Source: JAGNKE01 sp965230245
GTDB taxonomy: Bacteria > Pseudomonadota > Alphaproteobacteria > Micavibrionales > Micavibrionaceae
Direction of reading: 5' to 3'
Assembly: GCA_965230245.1 (NCBI GenBank)
Contig: OZ246000.1
Location: forward strand, 310,001-374,000
DNA length: 64,000 bases
The translations under genes were made by a program, and so were the position numbers. Position 1 is the stretch's first letter; the number at the start of each line of letters is the position of its first letter. The notes under the pieces are model-generated. The model was not told the origin of the DNA. It saw nothing but the letters and a program-made list of their open reading frames with translations, and made no database searches. Shown piece after piece: positions 51,842 through 61,764 of this stretch.

Positions 51842-53032
51842 CTACCGATCCGCAAGCAAGAAATCTATAAGGCTATTCAACCGCAAAAGCCCCTCGGTTG
51901 TCAGATAAATACGCCCCTCGTCCACTTGCGCCCAACCTTCGGAAACAACCGTCCTCAGTTTCTTCTTGGGCAATATTTCAAAAACACTCTTACCGAAACG
52001 CGCTTGAAATACGGCATCATCAATCCCGTCACATATCCGCAAACCAACCATAATGGCTTCTTCCATTTGCTCAGCGTGCGATATCTCTTCAAATGGATGC
52101 GCGCCGTGTCCTTGCGCCAAAACCCGCTCCAACCAGACTTCAGGCACAGCATGATCGCGCACGGCATATTTCTTACCGCCCGCCATAAACCGCCCGTGCG
52201 CCCCCGGCCCGATCCCGACATAATCTGCATAATTCCAGTAAATCTGATTGTGACGACATTCCTGCCCTGCCGCCGCATGATTGGATACCTCATAGGCGGG
52301 CAAACCATGCGCCTCGCAAACATCTTGCGTGACCTGATACAGCGCCGCCCCGCCGCCATCATCAGGCAGGGTAAAAGCACCGCGGTTATACAGCATATAA
52401 AACGGCGTATTCCGTTCAATCGTCAGCTGATAAAGCGAGAGATGCCCCCGCGCCAGAGCAATCCCCTCTTCCAGTTCCCGCGCCCAGCTTTCCGGCGTTT
52501 GATCCGGCCTTGCATAAATCAAATCAAAACTGTAACGATCAAAAACATCCGCAGCCATTTGAACGGCCGCACGCCCTTCATCCGCAGAATGCATGCGCCC
52601 GAGAAACTTCAAATCTTCATCATAAAGAGATTGAATCCCCAGAGAAACACGGTTCACCCCCGCATCGTGAAACCCTTTGAATTTTTCAGCCTCCACAGAC
52701 GTCGGGTTGGCCTCAAGCGTCACCTCAAGATCATTCACAATCGGCCAAGTTTTTTGGATACAGGAAATAATCCGCTCAACCGTTTCCGGCTCCATTAAAG
52801 ACGGCGTCCCACCACCGAAAAAAACAGAAACAACCTGCCGCTCGGGCATCATCTCGCCGTAATACGAAATAACACGCTCATAGGCGCCGGCCCACTCCCC
52901 CTGATCAATCGGCTTGTCCCGAACATGGGAATTAAAATCACAGTAAGGACATTTGGCCGCACAAAACGGCCAATGCACATAAATACCCATTTGCGATGGT
53001 TGAAAAACAATCGGCGAACGCTGAACGCCCAT
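51842..53032 (-). CDS. hemW: HemW-type radical SAM heme chaperone
   Basis: A 396-residue radical SAM protein of the HemN-like family now called HemW, a heme chaperone rather than a coproporphyrinogen oxidase. The 4Fe-4S motif is C24-A-A-K-C28-P-Y-C31. FFGGGTPSLM and the VTLEANPTSVEAEKFKGF stretch are also family-typical. The cysteine just after the CxxxCxxC that distinguishes HemN-type oxidases is not seen. An alternative start is Met15. It follows rdgB by 5 bases and is the last gene of an rph-rdgB-hemW transcript. Confidence 0.92.
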   Translation of the reverse strand: MGVQRSPIVFQPSQMGIYVHWPFCAAKCPYCDFNSHVRDKPIDQGEWAGAYERVISYYGEMMPERQVVSVFFGGGTPSLMEPETVERIISCIQKTWPIVNDLEVTLEANPTSVEAEKFKGFHDAGVNRVSLGIQSLYDEDLKFLGRMHSADEGRAAVQMAADVFDRYSFDLIYARPDQTPESWARELEEGIALARGHLSLYQLTIERNTPFYMLYNRGAFTLPDDGGGAALYQVTQDVCEAHGLPAYEVSNHAAAGQECRHNQIYWNYADYVGIGPGAHGRFMAGGKKYAVRDHAVPEVWLERVLAQGHGAHPFEEISHAEQMEEAIMVGLRICDGIDDAVFQARFGKSVFEILPKKKLRTVVSEGWAQVDEGRIYLTTEGLLRLNSLIDFLLADR

Positions 53033-53037
53033 AGACC

Positions 53038-53664
53038 TCAGCCTGCCTCGGCGAGAGAAAATTCTGGGCTTTGTTCCATGAAGGCCAAAAGCTTCTTGAA
53101 CGCATCCGCACGGTGACTAATCGCCTGTTTTTGCGCAGGATCAATCTCCGCAAAGGTTTGATCATGCCCGTTAGCCACAAAAACCGGATCATATCCAAAC
53201 CCGCGATCACCGCGTGGCGGCCAGATAATATCGCCTTCAATACGCCCTTCGAATATCTCACTGCGCCCGTCGGGCCAAGCCAAAGCCAGAACACAAATAA
53301 ATGCTGCGCTCCGATCCTCGGTATCACCTAGCTTGTCATGAACTTTGCGCATTGCCAGATCAAAATCACGGCTCTCACCGCCCCAGCGCGCCGAGTAAAT
53401 CCCCGGATCACCGCCCAGCGCATTAACTGCGAGACCGCTGTCATCTGCAAGCGAAATCAACCCCGTCTCGCTCGCCGCAGACCGCGCCTTGAGCAAGGCA
53501 TTCTCGACAAATGTACTGCCCGTCTCCTCAGGCTCTGAAATACCGGCCTCCCCCGCACTCAAAAACGAGGAAAAATAAGGCTCCAGCAATGCGGCAATTT
53601 CCCGCGCCTTTCCCTTGTTATGGGTGGCAAGAACCAGTTTTTCGACCTTGGAAATTCCGCTCAT
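53038..53664 (-). CDS. rdgB: dITP/XTP pyrophosphatase (RdgB/HAM1)
   Basis: The 208-residue enzyme removes non-canonical purine nucleotides (dITP, XTP) from the pool. Family motifs: [16 protein letters not shown] at residues 13-28, [35 protein letters not shown] around residues 72-93 and the [18 protein letters not shown] block. Lengths and start are usual. It lies 18 bases after rph and 5 before hemW. Confidence 0.96.
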   Translation of the reverse strand: MSGISKVEKLVLATHNKGKAREIAALLEPYFSSFLSAGEAGISEPEETGSTFVENALLKARSAASETGLISLADDSGLAVNALGGDPGIYSARWGGESRDFDLAMRKVHDKLGDTEDRSAAFICVLALAWPDGRSEIFEGRIEGDIIWPPRGDRGFGYDPVFVANGHDQTFAEIDPAQKQAISHRADAFKKLLAFMEQSPEFSLAEAG

Positions 53665-53682
53665 TCTTAAATATCCCGACTG

Positions 53683-54402
53683 TTAAAGTCCCAGTACATC
53701 CTTTTGAAGCTGTGTAAGATGCGCACACCCTTCTTTGGCAAGACGCAACAGCTCCAGAAATTCATCATCGCTAAACGGCTCTTTTTCCGCCGTACCTTGC
53801 AACTCTACAAGACCGCCTGAACCTGTCACCACAAAATTCGCATCCGTCTCCGCTTCTGAATCCTCCGCATAATCAAGATCAAGAACTGGCGTACCTTCGA
53901 AAATCCCGCAAGACACAGCACTGACGGTATCCTTAAGAGGGATCGTATCAATCAGACCAACTTTTACCATGTGCTGCATCGCCAGATGCATTGCAACAAA
54001 ACCGCCGGTAATCGCTGCAGTCCGCGTACCGCCATCGGCCTGAATCACATCACAGTCAACACGCACCTGATGTTCTCCCATCGCTTCAAAATCAACAACC
54101 GAACGAAGCGCACGCCCGATCAAACGCTGGATTTCCTGCGTGCGGCCACTCTGTTTTCCGCGTGCCGCTTCACGATCCATGCGGGAATTCGTCGAACGCG
54201 GCAACATCCCGTATTCACCTGTCACCCATCCCCTTCCTGTATTCTTCATCCATCCCGGAACCCGCGCTTCTGCCGTCGCCAAACACAAAACATGCGTGTC
54301 ACCGAACTTGACCATGCAAGACCCTTCTGCATGTTTAGAAACATTCGGAATTAACTCGACATCACGAATAAGCTCTGGGGTACGGCCGGATGGTCTTGTC
54401 AT
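53683..54402 (-). CDS. rph: ribonuclease PH
   Basis: The 239-residue phosphorolytic 3'-exoribonuclease trims tRNA 3' ends. The ATG at 54402 was chosen because AAGGAG precedes it and it gives the family start [15 protein letters not shown]; a longer frame to 54495 runs into the hrcA upstream region. Motifs: [31 protein letters not shown] and [18 protein letters not shown], the latter with the catalytic Asp. It heads an rph-rdgB-hemW transcript divergent from hrcA. Confidence 0.96.
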   Translation of the reverse strand: MTRPSGRTPELIRDVELIPNVSKHAEGSCMVKFGDTHVLCLATAEARVPGWMKNTGRGWVTGEYGMLPRSTNSRMDREAARGKQSGRTQEIQRLIGRALRSVVDFEAMGEHQVRVDCDVIQADGGTRTAAITGGFVAMHLAMQHMVKVGLIDTIPLKDTVSAVSCGIFEGTPVLDLDYAEDSEAETDANFVVTGSGGLVELQGTAEKEPFSDDEFLELLRLAKEGCAHLTQLQKDVLGL

Positions 54403-54511
54403 AAAAATACTCTCCTTGAAGGCATCAGTGAAAACAGCTAAAAACTGTTCGCACTCTAAGCCTCTTGAGGGAATTGTCAATTTACAGTTACGCATTTATA
54501 TTAAAGATCAA

Positions 54512-55558
54512 ATGATTACCGAACTGAACACACGCTCGCGCGAAATTTTCAAATTCATCGTTGATACCTACCTTGAAACGGGTCAACCCGTTGGCTCGCG
54601 CACGATTTCAGACACATCGGGAATTTCCCTCTCCCCCGCAAGCATTCGCAACACAATGGCCGGACTGGAACAACTCGGGCTTCTTTACGCGCCGCACACC
54701 TCGGCTGGCCGCATGCCCACACAAACAGGGCTAAGGCTTTACATCGACGGCCTGATGGAAGTCGGCGGCCTGACCAAGGAAGAAAAACAGCAAATCGAAT
54801 CTTCCTGTAAAAGCGCAGGCAGCTCAATGAATGACGTTCTGGAGCACGCAACACATTTGCTCTCGGGTCTAAGCTCCTGCGCCAGCCTTGTTGTAGCGCC
54901 AAAAACCAACGATCGCATAAAACAAATTCAATTCGTCCAGCTCGAGCCCGGAAAAATTCTGGTCATACTGGTCATGCAAAACGGCATTGTTGAAAACCGT
55001 GTGATGAACGCACCTCTTGATGTTACGGCGGCCTCACTCACCTGCGCTTCGAATTACCTGAACAGCAAACTTGCGGGCCAAACCATTACCGAAGCACAAA
55101 AAGAAATTATAGCCGATATCAAGGCAAACAAGACAAAACTGGATAAAATCACCAATGACCTGGTGGCACGCGGCATAGCCCTGCCGACAGGTGGAAACAC
55201 GACAAACGCGGGCTACCTGCTTGTCAGAGGACAATCACGTTTGCTCGAAGATGTTAAAGCGCTTGAAGACCTCGAACGCGCCAGAACCCTGCTCGGCTAT
55301 CTGGAGGAACAGGAAACCATGCTCGGCCTGATCGAAAACGTGAGCGAGGCAGACGGCGTGCAAATATTCATAGGCTCTGAAAACAAGATATTCGACCAGT
55401 CCGGCTGGTCTATGATCATTTCCCCATACAGATCACAGGATGAAAAAGTCATCGGCGCAATCGGCGTGATTGGCCCGACCCGTCTGGATTATGACCGTAT
55501 TATCCCGATGGTCGACTACACATCTCGCATAATCGCCAGAATTCTGGACAGATCATAG
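54512..55558 (+). CDS. hrcA: heat-inducible transcriptional repressor HrcA
   Basis: The 348-residue repressor binds CIRCE operators of groESL-type genes and is kept active by GroEL. The N-terminal winged helix has FKFIVDTYLETGQPVGSRT (about residues 12-30), ASIRNTMAGLEQLGLL and HTSAGRMPTQTGLRLYID. The C-terminal IGSENKIFDQSGWSMIISPY and GVIGPTRLDYDRIIPMV blocks are typical. The ATG at 54512 gives the family's usual beginning; a much longer upstream frame overlaps rph and is not used. No clear CIRCE is seen upstream of hrcA, grpE or dnaK. Confidence 0.95.
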   Translation: MITELNTRSREIFKFIVDTYLETGQPVGSRTISDTSGISLSPASIRNTMAGLEQLGLLYAPHTSAGRMPTQTGLRLYIDGLMEVGGLTKEEKQQIESSCKSAGSSMNDVLEHATHLLSGLSSCASLVVAPKTNDRIKQIQFVQLEPGKILVILVMQNGIVENRVMNAPLDVTAASLTCASNYLNSKLAGQTITEAQKEIIADIKANKTKLDKITNDLVARGIALPTGGNTTNAGYLLVRGQSRLLEDVKALEDLERARTLLGYLEEQETMLGLIENVSEADGVQIFIGSENKIFDQSGWSMIISPYRSQDEKVIGAIGVIGPTRLDYDRIIPMVDYTSRIIARILDRS

Positions 55559-55703
55559 CGCTATTCTCGCACTTTTAGCCCCAAAACAACCGCCAAACCA
55601 TTGCGGGAATAAGAAAAAAAGTTAATAATATCAGATAGGTTTTGCCTGAAAGGGCTGAACGCGATAAAGTAGGTCAGAATTTTTACTTTGGGTATATAAG
55701 CTT

Positions 55704-56570
55704 ATGTCACTGAAACACGTCTTTAACTTCGCCTTTATTTTCACGCTTTCGCTTGTCGTTTTTGCATCTGCAAATCCTGCTTTTGCACAGTTCGAAGATG
55801 ATGAGGATTTTGAACCGTATTATAGTCTTATGGATCGTTCCTACTACACGGTCAGGTTCCTGAGAAATCCGAACGAAGGTCCGGGCAAGTTCACGATGCG
55901 CGTAATGTCCCCGGGCACACTCTCCGGATGCCTGACAATGTCAGAACCCGAAGTGACTGTAAAACGTGCGATTAAAAAAATTAAGATCGAATTGGTGGAT
56001 TCAGAAATTGAACTAAAAGACGATGAAACATATTACGGCAACTATATGTGTGATAAAGAAACTCACACCGCCTATTTCGAAATTACTTTGGATCGTGATG
56101 AACTGATAGAGAACAAGGTCGAAAGCATCATGATTGATAGCGAAAAATACGGCCAGTTCACCGAAGATAAAATCAATGTCACAAAAGAGCGCATTGTTTT
56201 ACGCACGCTGTATCCTTGGGGCGTTGAGCACATTACATACTGGTTCTATCCTGAAAACACGGTGATCCTGCATGTACCGAAAGCCAAGGCAGGTGAAGAC
56301 GTAAAATCATTAATTCACGAATTTGCAGAGCAGCGTGGCCTCGTTCCGATGGAAGACGTGTTAGACGGATTTGAATTGCCTTATTGGGCAAATGCCATGA
56401 TGTACTTCACCGATCCCAACGGTGCGATCCTTCGTCAGCTTTCTGGCCCGGGCGGTAATGAGGTTGTTGGAACAATCACAACCCAACACCCGATACATAC
56501 ACGCAACGGAGAGGTTATGCAGACATCCACGCTCGATGTGATGGCCAGAAAACCGGGCAGAAACGATTAG
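55704..56570 (+). CDS. exported hypothetical protein between hrcA and grpE
   Basis: A 288-residue protein with signal peptide (HVFNFAFIFTLSLVVFASA, ending PAFAQ near residue 29). The mature part is acidic at first (FEDDEDFEPYY) and then mixed alpha/beta, with two cysteines (SGCLTM and YMCDKET) that could form a disulfide. I do not recognise a family. It lies 145 bases after hrcA and 114 before grpE on the same strand. Any role in stress response is only by position. Confidence 0.7.
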   Translation: MSLKHVFNFAFIFTLSLVVFASANPAFAQFEDDEDFEPYYSLMDRSYYTVRFLRNPNEGPGKFTMRVMSPGTLSGCLTMSEPEVTVKRAIKKIKIELVDSEIELKDDETYYGNYMCDKETHTAYFEITLDRDELIENKVESIMIDSEKYGQFTEDKINVTKERIVLRTLYPWGVEHITYWFYPENTVILHVPKAKAGEDVKSLIHEFAEQRGLVPMEDVLDGFELPYWANAMMYFTDPNGAILRQLSGPGGNEVVGTITTQHPIHTRNGEVMQTSTLDVMARKPGRND

Positions 56571-56684
56571 GGCACAGCAGCAGACGAAAACGCAACACAT
56601 TAAAACAACGTATAGCTGTTCCCTTTTCAAAGAACTAATGTTAAGTCTAGTGACTTTAATAACTTCAGCAAATGGTGTTGGGAG

Positions 56685-57566
56685 ATGACCGAGCCACGTA
56701 AAGATGAAACTACCAGTGATGAAAACCGGAAAGAAGAAGAAAACAAAACTTCCGATACGGACACGGAAAAATTTAAACCCGGCCCGCAAGCTTTCGGCGT
56801 GGATGAAAGCCTCTATGTCACAACGGGGAGCGACTATCAATCTGAAGACCCAAGCTTCGCAGACGAACTCTCCAAGCAAGACGCACTACAGGACATTGCC
56901 GCCGAACAAAGACAAACGCAAGACTACGATCATGCCGAACTGGAAGCCGCCGCCAATGCACGAATAAATGAACTGGAAGAAGAGCTGGGCCACACGAAAG
57001 ACCAGCTTCTGCGCGCACTTGCAGATGTTGAGAATCTACGCAAACGTATGATCAAGGAACGCGATGATGCCAGAAAATTCTCCATCGCATCATTCTCGAA
57101 AGAACTCCTGCCCGTCGCGGATAACCTTAAAAGAGCACTTGAAGCAGTACCGGAAGACTTAAAGGATGTCGATGAACGGATCGGCGCATTACTAAGTGGT
57201 ATCGAAGCCACCGAACGCGAAATGCTCCGTGCCTTCGAAAAAAGTGGCATCAAAAAGCTTGAACCCAAAGGGGAAATCTTCAACCCGAATTACCACGAAG
57301 TGATGTTCGAAGCCCCGATCGAAGGACAGCCGGCAGGAACAATCATCGAACTCATTGAACCGGGATATATCCTGAACGAACGCCTGCTCCGCCCTGCACG
57401 CGTTGGCGTTGCAAAGGATATGGGCAACAACAGCTCTGGCGGCGCAACACAAAAGCCCCCCGTTCAGCCGCAGGCCCAGCCACAACAAGGCCAGAACCAA
57501 CAATCCGAGGAAAACTCACCGCCACCGCCCGAAGAACCCGGGCAAAATCTGGACACCGAAGTCTAA
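56685..57566 (+). CDS. grpE: nucleotide exchange factor GrpE
   Basis: GrpE releases ADP from DnaK. The central region has the long coiled coil (about residues 75-130) and the beta-domain signature KSGIKKLEPKGEIFNPNYHEV...IIELIEPGYILNERLLRPARVGVAK (positions 185-245), typical of the family. The protein has 293 residues against about 200 in E. coli: an acidic N-terminus of ~80 residues and a C-terminal tail of about 50 rich in Gln, Pro and Glu, probably disordered. The GGGAG before the ATG is unusually close. The gene lies 27 bases before an HExxH protein gene. Confidence 0.93.
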   Translation: MTEPRKDETTSDENRKEEENKTSDTDTEKFKPGPQAFGVDESLYVTTGSDYQSEDPSFADELSKQDALQDIAAEQRQTQDYDHAELEAAANARINELEEELGHTKDQLLRALADVENLRKRMIKERDDARKFSIASFSKELLPVADNLKRALEAVPEDLKDVDERIGALLSGIEATEREMLRAFEKSGIKKLEPKGEIFNPNYHEVMFEAPIEGQPAGTIIELIEPGYILNERLLRPARVGVAKDMGNNSSGGATQKPPVQPQAQPQQGQNQQSEENSPPPPEEPGQNLDTEV

Positions 57567-57593
57567 AATCTTGCAGAGCGGATAAACGCCAGA

Positions 57594-58346
57594 ATGGAAT
57601 TCTTCAAACTCCTCCAGATAAAAGCCTATGACGAATGGCAAGGCTACCTGCTGACCAACAAACATAACCTCAGAACCGGAATTCAGGACGCAGACCCCGA
57701 ACTCAAAAAACGGTTGCAGGAAACCCGTGAGAATTGGGTCAATCAACCCATCGAAGAGCGCATCGAAAGCCTGCGCCTGCTCATGGATGTCATTGACGAA
57801 ACATTCCGTGAAGGGCGGGTAACCCTCGGCGCGCTTCGCATTTTTTCAAACAGCGCATGGCTGGAGTTTAGAGAACGAAAAAGTGTTGAGCCGCTCCATG
57901 ACACATCGGAAATCCCGTTCGACGGCGTCCACACCCAATACCATGAACACGGCATCGATCATCCGATCGTCATTATTGAAGACACATTTATGAAAGAAAA
58001 CGACTTTCTGGAAACCGTTCACCTTTTGGGTCATGAAACATGCCACGCCATACTGGAAATCAAATACCAGCAATTCTGGTCGGATGTAGACTTCGATGAA
58101 TATCCCGAAGACCTTTACTTGCCGCCATCAGAGAGAGAATTCATTGATCATCCTCTGTATTTGACAATGTTGGTCATGCACGCCGAACGCTACGGAGAGC
58201 ATTCTCTAAACAAGGATCAAATCCTGCAGGCGCACCTTGAGGAAAGGACGGAAGAGACGTACAAAACCTATCTGAACGTCTATGACGAGCGCTTGGCAGA
58301 AGATTTTGCGGACATGCTGCAAAGAATAGTAGAAAAAGCAATTTAG
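57594..58346 (+). CDS. putative zinc metallopeptidase (HExxH) between grpE and dnaK
   Basis: A 250-residue protein without signal peptide or membrane segment. It has an HExxH motif, LLGHETCHAI, with His147, Glu148 and His151. About 85 residues later comes YDERLAEDFADML, where Glu236 (or Glu232) could be the third ligand, as in other gluzincin-like proteins. Residues 105-130 hold a His-rich VHTQYHEHGIDHPIVI stretch. I cannot name the family. It lies between grpE and dnaK on the same strand, in the heat-shock cluster, so it may be stress-induced and act on damaged proteins; this is inference from position. Confidence 0.6.
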   Translation: MEFFKLLQIKAYDEWQGYLLTNKHNLRTGIQDADPELKKRLQETRENWVNQPIEERIESLRLLMDVIDETFREGRVTLGALRIFSNSAWLEFRERKSVEPLHDTSEIPFDGVHTQYHEHGIDHPIVIIEDTFMKENDFLETVHLLGHETCHAILEIKYQQFWSDVDFDEYPEDLYLPPSEREFIDHPLYLTMLVMHAERYGEHSLNKDQILQAHLEERTEETYKTYLNVYDERLAEDFADMLQRIVEKAI

Positions 58347-58398
58347 ACTTGCTAAATAAAACGCCTAACCCGTGTTTTTAGCCCATAAATTATGGATT

Positions 58399-58428
58399 TT
58401 TGAAAGATCCATGTTATATTTCTAATAT
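58399..58428 (+). promoter_or_regulatory. candidate promoter for dnaK
   Basis: TTGAAA (58399-58404) and TAATAT (58423-58428) are spaced by 18 bases, close to a sigma-70/sigma-32 type promoter, about 70 bases before the dnaK ATG. A 6-base hairpin (ATGGAT 58392-58397 with ATCCAT 58407-58412) overlaps the -35. No CIRCE inverted repeat is present. Confidence 0.4.
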
Positions 58429-58497
58429 CACACTCTGGGAATTAACGCGGTGCCAAAATGGGCTGCTGTTATATTCGCTACAACAAAAGAGGTAAAA

Positions 58498-60459
58498 ATG
58501 AGCAAAATAATCGGTATCGATTTAGGTACAACAAACTCCTGCGTTGCAGTTATGGACGGTAAGGAGCCAAGAGTAATCGAAAATGCGGAAGGCACACGTA
58601 CCACGCCATCTATGGTCGCATTTTCAAAAGACGGCGAACGTCTTGTCGGGCAACCCGCAAAACGGCAAGCCGTAACGAACCCCGAAAACACTTTATACGC
58701 CATCAAGCGACTGATCGGACGCCGCTTTGATGATGCCCAGACGAAAGACCTGAAATCAAAGGTTCCGTTCAACATCATTGAAGGCGAAAATGGTGACGCA
58801 TGGGTGGAAGTCGACGGCGAGAAATACGCCCCGTCGCAAATCTCCGCCATGGTCCTGCAGAAAATGAAGGAAACCGCCGAAGAATTCCTCGGTGAAAAGG
58901 TCACAAAGGCTGTGATCACGGTTCCTGCATACTTTAACGACTCACAGCGTCAGGCAACTAAAGATGCCGGTAAAATTGCCGGTCTGGAGGTCGAGCGCAT
59001 CATCAACGAGCCGACTGCCGCCGCCCTTGCCTACGGCTTGGACAAAAAATCAACCGGCACGATCGTCGTTTATGACCTTGGTGGCGGGACATTTGATGTA
59101 TCAATACTCGAAATCGGTGACGGCGTCTTTGAAGTAAAGGCCACAAACGGGGACACATTCCTCGGTGGTGAAGACTTCGACCTGCGCATCATCGACTATT
59201 TGGCCGATGAATTTAAAAAGGAAAACAGCATCGACCTGCGCGAAGACAAGCTTGCATTGCAACGCTTGAAAGAAGCGGCAGAAAAAGCCAAGATCGAGCT
59301 GTCCAGCACAACCCAGACCGAAGTCAACCTGCCGTTTATCACCGCGGATGCATCCGGCCCGAAACACCTTCAGATCACGCTAAGCCGTGCAAAACTGGAA
59401 AGCATCGTGGCCGACCTCGTCAAACGGACGACAGAACCTCTAAAAGCGGCCCTGAAAGATGCAGGTTTGAAAGCATCTGAAATCGACGATGTGATCCTCG
59501 TAGGTGGTATGACGCGTATGCCGAAAATCATCGAAACGGTAAAAGACTTCTTCGGTAAGGATCCGCACAAAGGCGTAAACCCTGACGAAGTTGTTGCCGA
59601 TGGCGCTGCGATTCAGGGCGGTGTCCTGCAGGGTGACGTGAAGGATGTCCTCCTTCTGGACGTAACCCCGCTGTCACTGGGTATCGAAACCCTCGGCGGT
59701 GTGTTCACACGCCTGATCGAGCGCAATACAACCATCCCGACCAAGAAATCACAAGTCTTCTCAACAGCAGAAGACAACCAGAACGCCGTAACCATCCGCG
59801 TGTTTCAGGGTGAACGTGAAATGGCCGCAGACAATAAAATGCTCGGCCAATTTGATCTGGTCGGCATCCCGCCTGCCCCGCGCGGCATCCCGCAAATCGA
59901 AGTAACTTTCGACATTGATGCGAACGGTATCGTCAACGTCTCCGCAAAAGACAAAGCCACGAATAAGGAACAGCAAATCCGTATTCAGGCGTCAGGCGGT
60001 CTTTCAGATGAAGATATCGATCAAATGGTCAAGGATGCCGAAGAAAACGCTGAATCAGACAAGAAGAAGCGTGACCTCGTCGAAGCCAAAAATCAGGCGG
60101 AAGCGGCAATCCATTCTGTTGAGTCCAGCCTTGAAGAATTCGGCGGCGACGTGCCGGCAGAGGAAAAAGCCAATATTGAAACAGCAATGGATGAGCTGAA
60201 AACCGCTATGGAAGGCGATGATGGCGATGACATCAAGGCAAAGACAGACGCCCTGATGCAGGCCAGCATGAAACTCGGCGAACTGGCATATCGTAAAGCA
60301 CAGGAAGAGGAAGCCGGAGCAGCGGACAACGAAGCGCCGGAAGCCGCTGACGTATCATCAGACGTTTCTAAATCTGATGATGAAGATGATGCCATCGACG
60401 CTGACTTCACAGACCTCGAGATCGAGGAAGAAGACGACGATCAGCAAAAGTCGGCTTAA
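58498..60459 (+). CDS. dnaK: molecular chaperone DnaK (Hsp70)
   Basis: The 653-residue ATP-driven chaperone folds and refolds cytoplasmic proteins with DnaJ and GrpE. The start at 58498 was chosen because AGAGGT precedes it and it gives the family start [20 protein letters not shown]; an upstream in-frame ATG is not plausible. Actin-like blocks [14 protein letters not shown] and the [16 protein letters not shown] stretch are visible, then the substrate domain ([16 protein letters not shown]) and an acidic C-terminal tail ending in Glu/Asp/Gln, without the usual EEV end. It is followed by an inverted repeat before dnaJ. Confidence 0.98.
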   Translation: MSKIIGIDLGTTNSCVAVMDGKEPRVIENAEGTRTTPSMVAFSKDGERLVGQPAKRQAVTNPENTLYAIKRLIGRRFDDAQTKDLKSKVPFNIIEGENGDAWVEVDGEKYAPSQISAMVLQKMKETAEEFLGEKVTKAVITVPAYFNDSQRQATKDAGKIAGLEVERIINEPTAAALAYGLDKKSTGTIVVYDLGGGTFDVSILEIGDGVFEVKATNGDTFLGGEDFDLRIIDYLADEFKKENSIDLREDKLALQRLKEAAEKAKIELSSTTQTEVNLPFITADASGPKHLQITLSRAKLESIVADLVKRTTEPLKAALKDAGLKASEIDDVILVGGMTRMPKIIETVKDFFGKDPHKGVNPDEVVADGAAIQGGVLQGDVKDVLLLDVTPLSLGIETLGGVFTRLIERNTTIPTKKSQVFSTAEDNQNAVTIRVFQGEREMAADNKMLGQFDLVGIPPAPRGIPQIEVTFDIDANGIVNVSAKDKATNKEQQIRIQASGGLSDEDIDQMVKDAEENAESDKKKRDLVEAKNQAEAAIHSVESSLEEFGGDVPAEEKANIETAMDELKTAMEGDDGDDIKAKTDALMQASMKLGELAYRKAQEEEAGAADNEAPEAADVSSDVSKSDDEDDAIDADFTDLEIEEEDDDQQKSA

Positions 60460-60471
60460 ATCATAAACACG

Positions 60472-60521
60472 GCCAAAAACGCTCTTAAAGATTTGTCTTT
60501 TTATGACAGGGCGTTTTTGGC
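60472..60521 (+). terminator. inverted repeat between dnaK and dnaJ, possible attenuator
   Basis: GCCAAAAACGC (60472-60482) and GCGTTTTTGGC (60511-60521) are an exact 11-base inverted repeat; three more pairs, one a G-T wobble, extend the stem inward. The loop is about 22 bases. No T-tract follows. It may be a weak terminator or an RNA stability element that lowers dnaJ relative to dnaK. Confidence 0.5.
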
Positions 60522-60563
60522 ATATTTCGTTTTACAAACTTTCGGGAAGAACAAGGCTGCAAA

Positions 60564-61727
60564 ATGGCAGATAAAGACCTGTATTCAATATTAGGAGTGA
60601 GCAAAGACGCCAGCACGGACGAGCTGAAAAAAGCTTACCGTAAACTGGCCATGAAATATCACCCTGACCAGAACAAGGACAATCCGGAAGCAGAAGAAAA
60701 ATTCAAGGAAGTCAGTCACGCTTACGACATCCTGAAAGACGAGCAACGCCGTGCGGCTTACGATCGCTACGGCATGGCCGCCTTCGACCCTGCAATGGGC
60801 GGAGCCGCTGGCGGTGGACATCCGGGCGGAGACTTCAGCGGCTTCGGCGGTGCGTTTTCCGATATTTTTGAAGACATGTTCGGTGACTTTATGGGTGGAG
60901 GCGGTCGGCGAGGCAACACCACGCGTGGCTCGGACGTTCAATACACGCTCGAGATCACGCTCGAAGAAGCGTTTAAGGGCAAAGAAGCCAAAATTAAGAT
61001 TCCGCTCAACGACGCCTGCGATTTATGTAGCGGATCCGGTGCAGAACCGGGCACGTCCTCAAACACCGTGTGTTCGACATGCGATGGCGCTGGCCGCGTG
61101 AGACAGCAACAGGGCTTCTTTACGATTGAACGTGTCTGCCCGACGTGTCAGGGCGAAGGCAACATCATCAAAAATCCTTGTAAAAAATGTGCAGGAACTG
61201 GCCGCATCCGTAAGGACAAGACCCTTAAAGTCAAAATTCCGGAAGGCGTCGAATCTGGCAGGCGCATTCGCTTAACCGGCGAAGGTGAAGCCGGACTGCG
61301 CGGCGGCCCGAACGGAGATTTGTATGTTTTGCTCCATGTCAAACCGCACAAGCTTTTCAAACGCGATGCCGCAAATCTTTACTGCCGCGTTCCTATTACG
61401 GTTACACGCGCAGCCCTTGGCGGTGAAATCGAGGTTCCGACCATCGAAGGCAAACGTGCGACAGTCAAAGTTCCCGCAGGCACACAAACAGGGCAGCAAT
61501 TCAGAATCAAGGGCAAAGGCATGACCATCCTGCGCTCGGATTCGCGCGGTGATATGTATATCGAAATTTTTGTCGAAACCCCCGTTAATTTAAGCCGTAA
61601 ACAACAGGATTTGCTCAAAGAACTCGACGAATCGATGGGCGAATCAGGCACAAAGAACAAAAACTCCCCCGAATCTTCCGGATTTTTCAAAAAAATGAAG
61701 GAATTTTGGGGCGATCTCAGCGATTAA
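60564..61727 (+). CDS. dnaJ: chaperone protein DnaJ (Hsp40)
   Basis: The 387-residue type I J-protein stimulates the DnaK ATPase. The J domain (residues 1-70) includes the HPD triad in KYHPDQN; a Gly/Phe-rich region (about 75-120) follows, then four CxxCxGxG zinc-binding repeats ([32 protein letters not shown]) from about residue 152 to 212, and the C-terminal beta domains. Length and start are typical. It lies 104 bases after dnaK. Confidence 0.98.
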   Translation: MADKDLYSILGVSKDASTDELKKAYRKLAMKYHPDQNKDNPEAEEKFKEVSHAYDILKDEQRRAAYDRYGMAAFDPAMGGAAGGGHPGGDFSGFGGAFSDIFEDMFGDFMGGGGRRGNTTRGSDVQYTLEITLEEAFKGKEAKIKIPLNDACDLCSGSGAEPGTSSNTVCSTCDGAGRVRQQQGFFTIERVCPTCQGEGNIIKNPCKKCAGTGRIRKDKTLKVKIPEGVESGRRIRLTGEGEAGLRGGPNGDLYVLLHVKPHKLFKRDAANLYCRVPITVTRAALGGEIEVPTIEGKRATVKVPAGTQTGQQFRIKGKGMTILRSDSRGDMYIEIFVETPVNLSRKQQDLLKELDESMGESGTKNKNSPESSGFFKKMKEFWGDLSD

Positions 61728-61764
61728 GAACAACAACTAAAATAACCAAAGAGGCTTTCATATC

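Noticed and set aside
54448..54474. CIRCE-like half site TTCGCACTC upstream of hrcA
   Set aside because: The second half, expected as GAGTGCTAA 9 bases later, is not there (the sequence reads TGAGGGAAT). One half site is not enough.
54140..54511. A longer hrcA open frame starting 124 codons upstream
   Set aside because: The extra part overlaps rph on the other strand, lacks family similarity and the usual HrcA start is the ATG at 54512.
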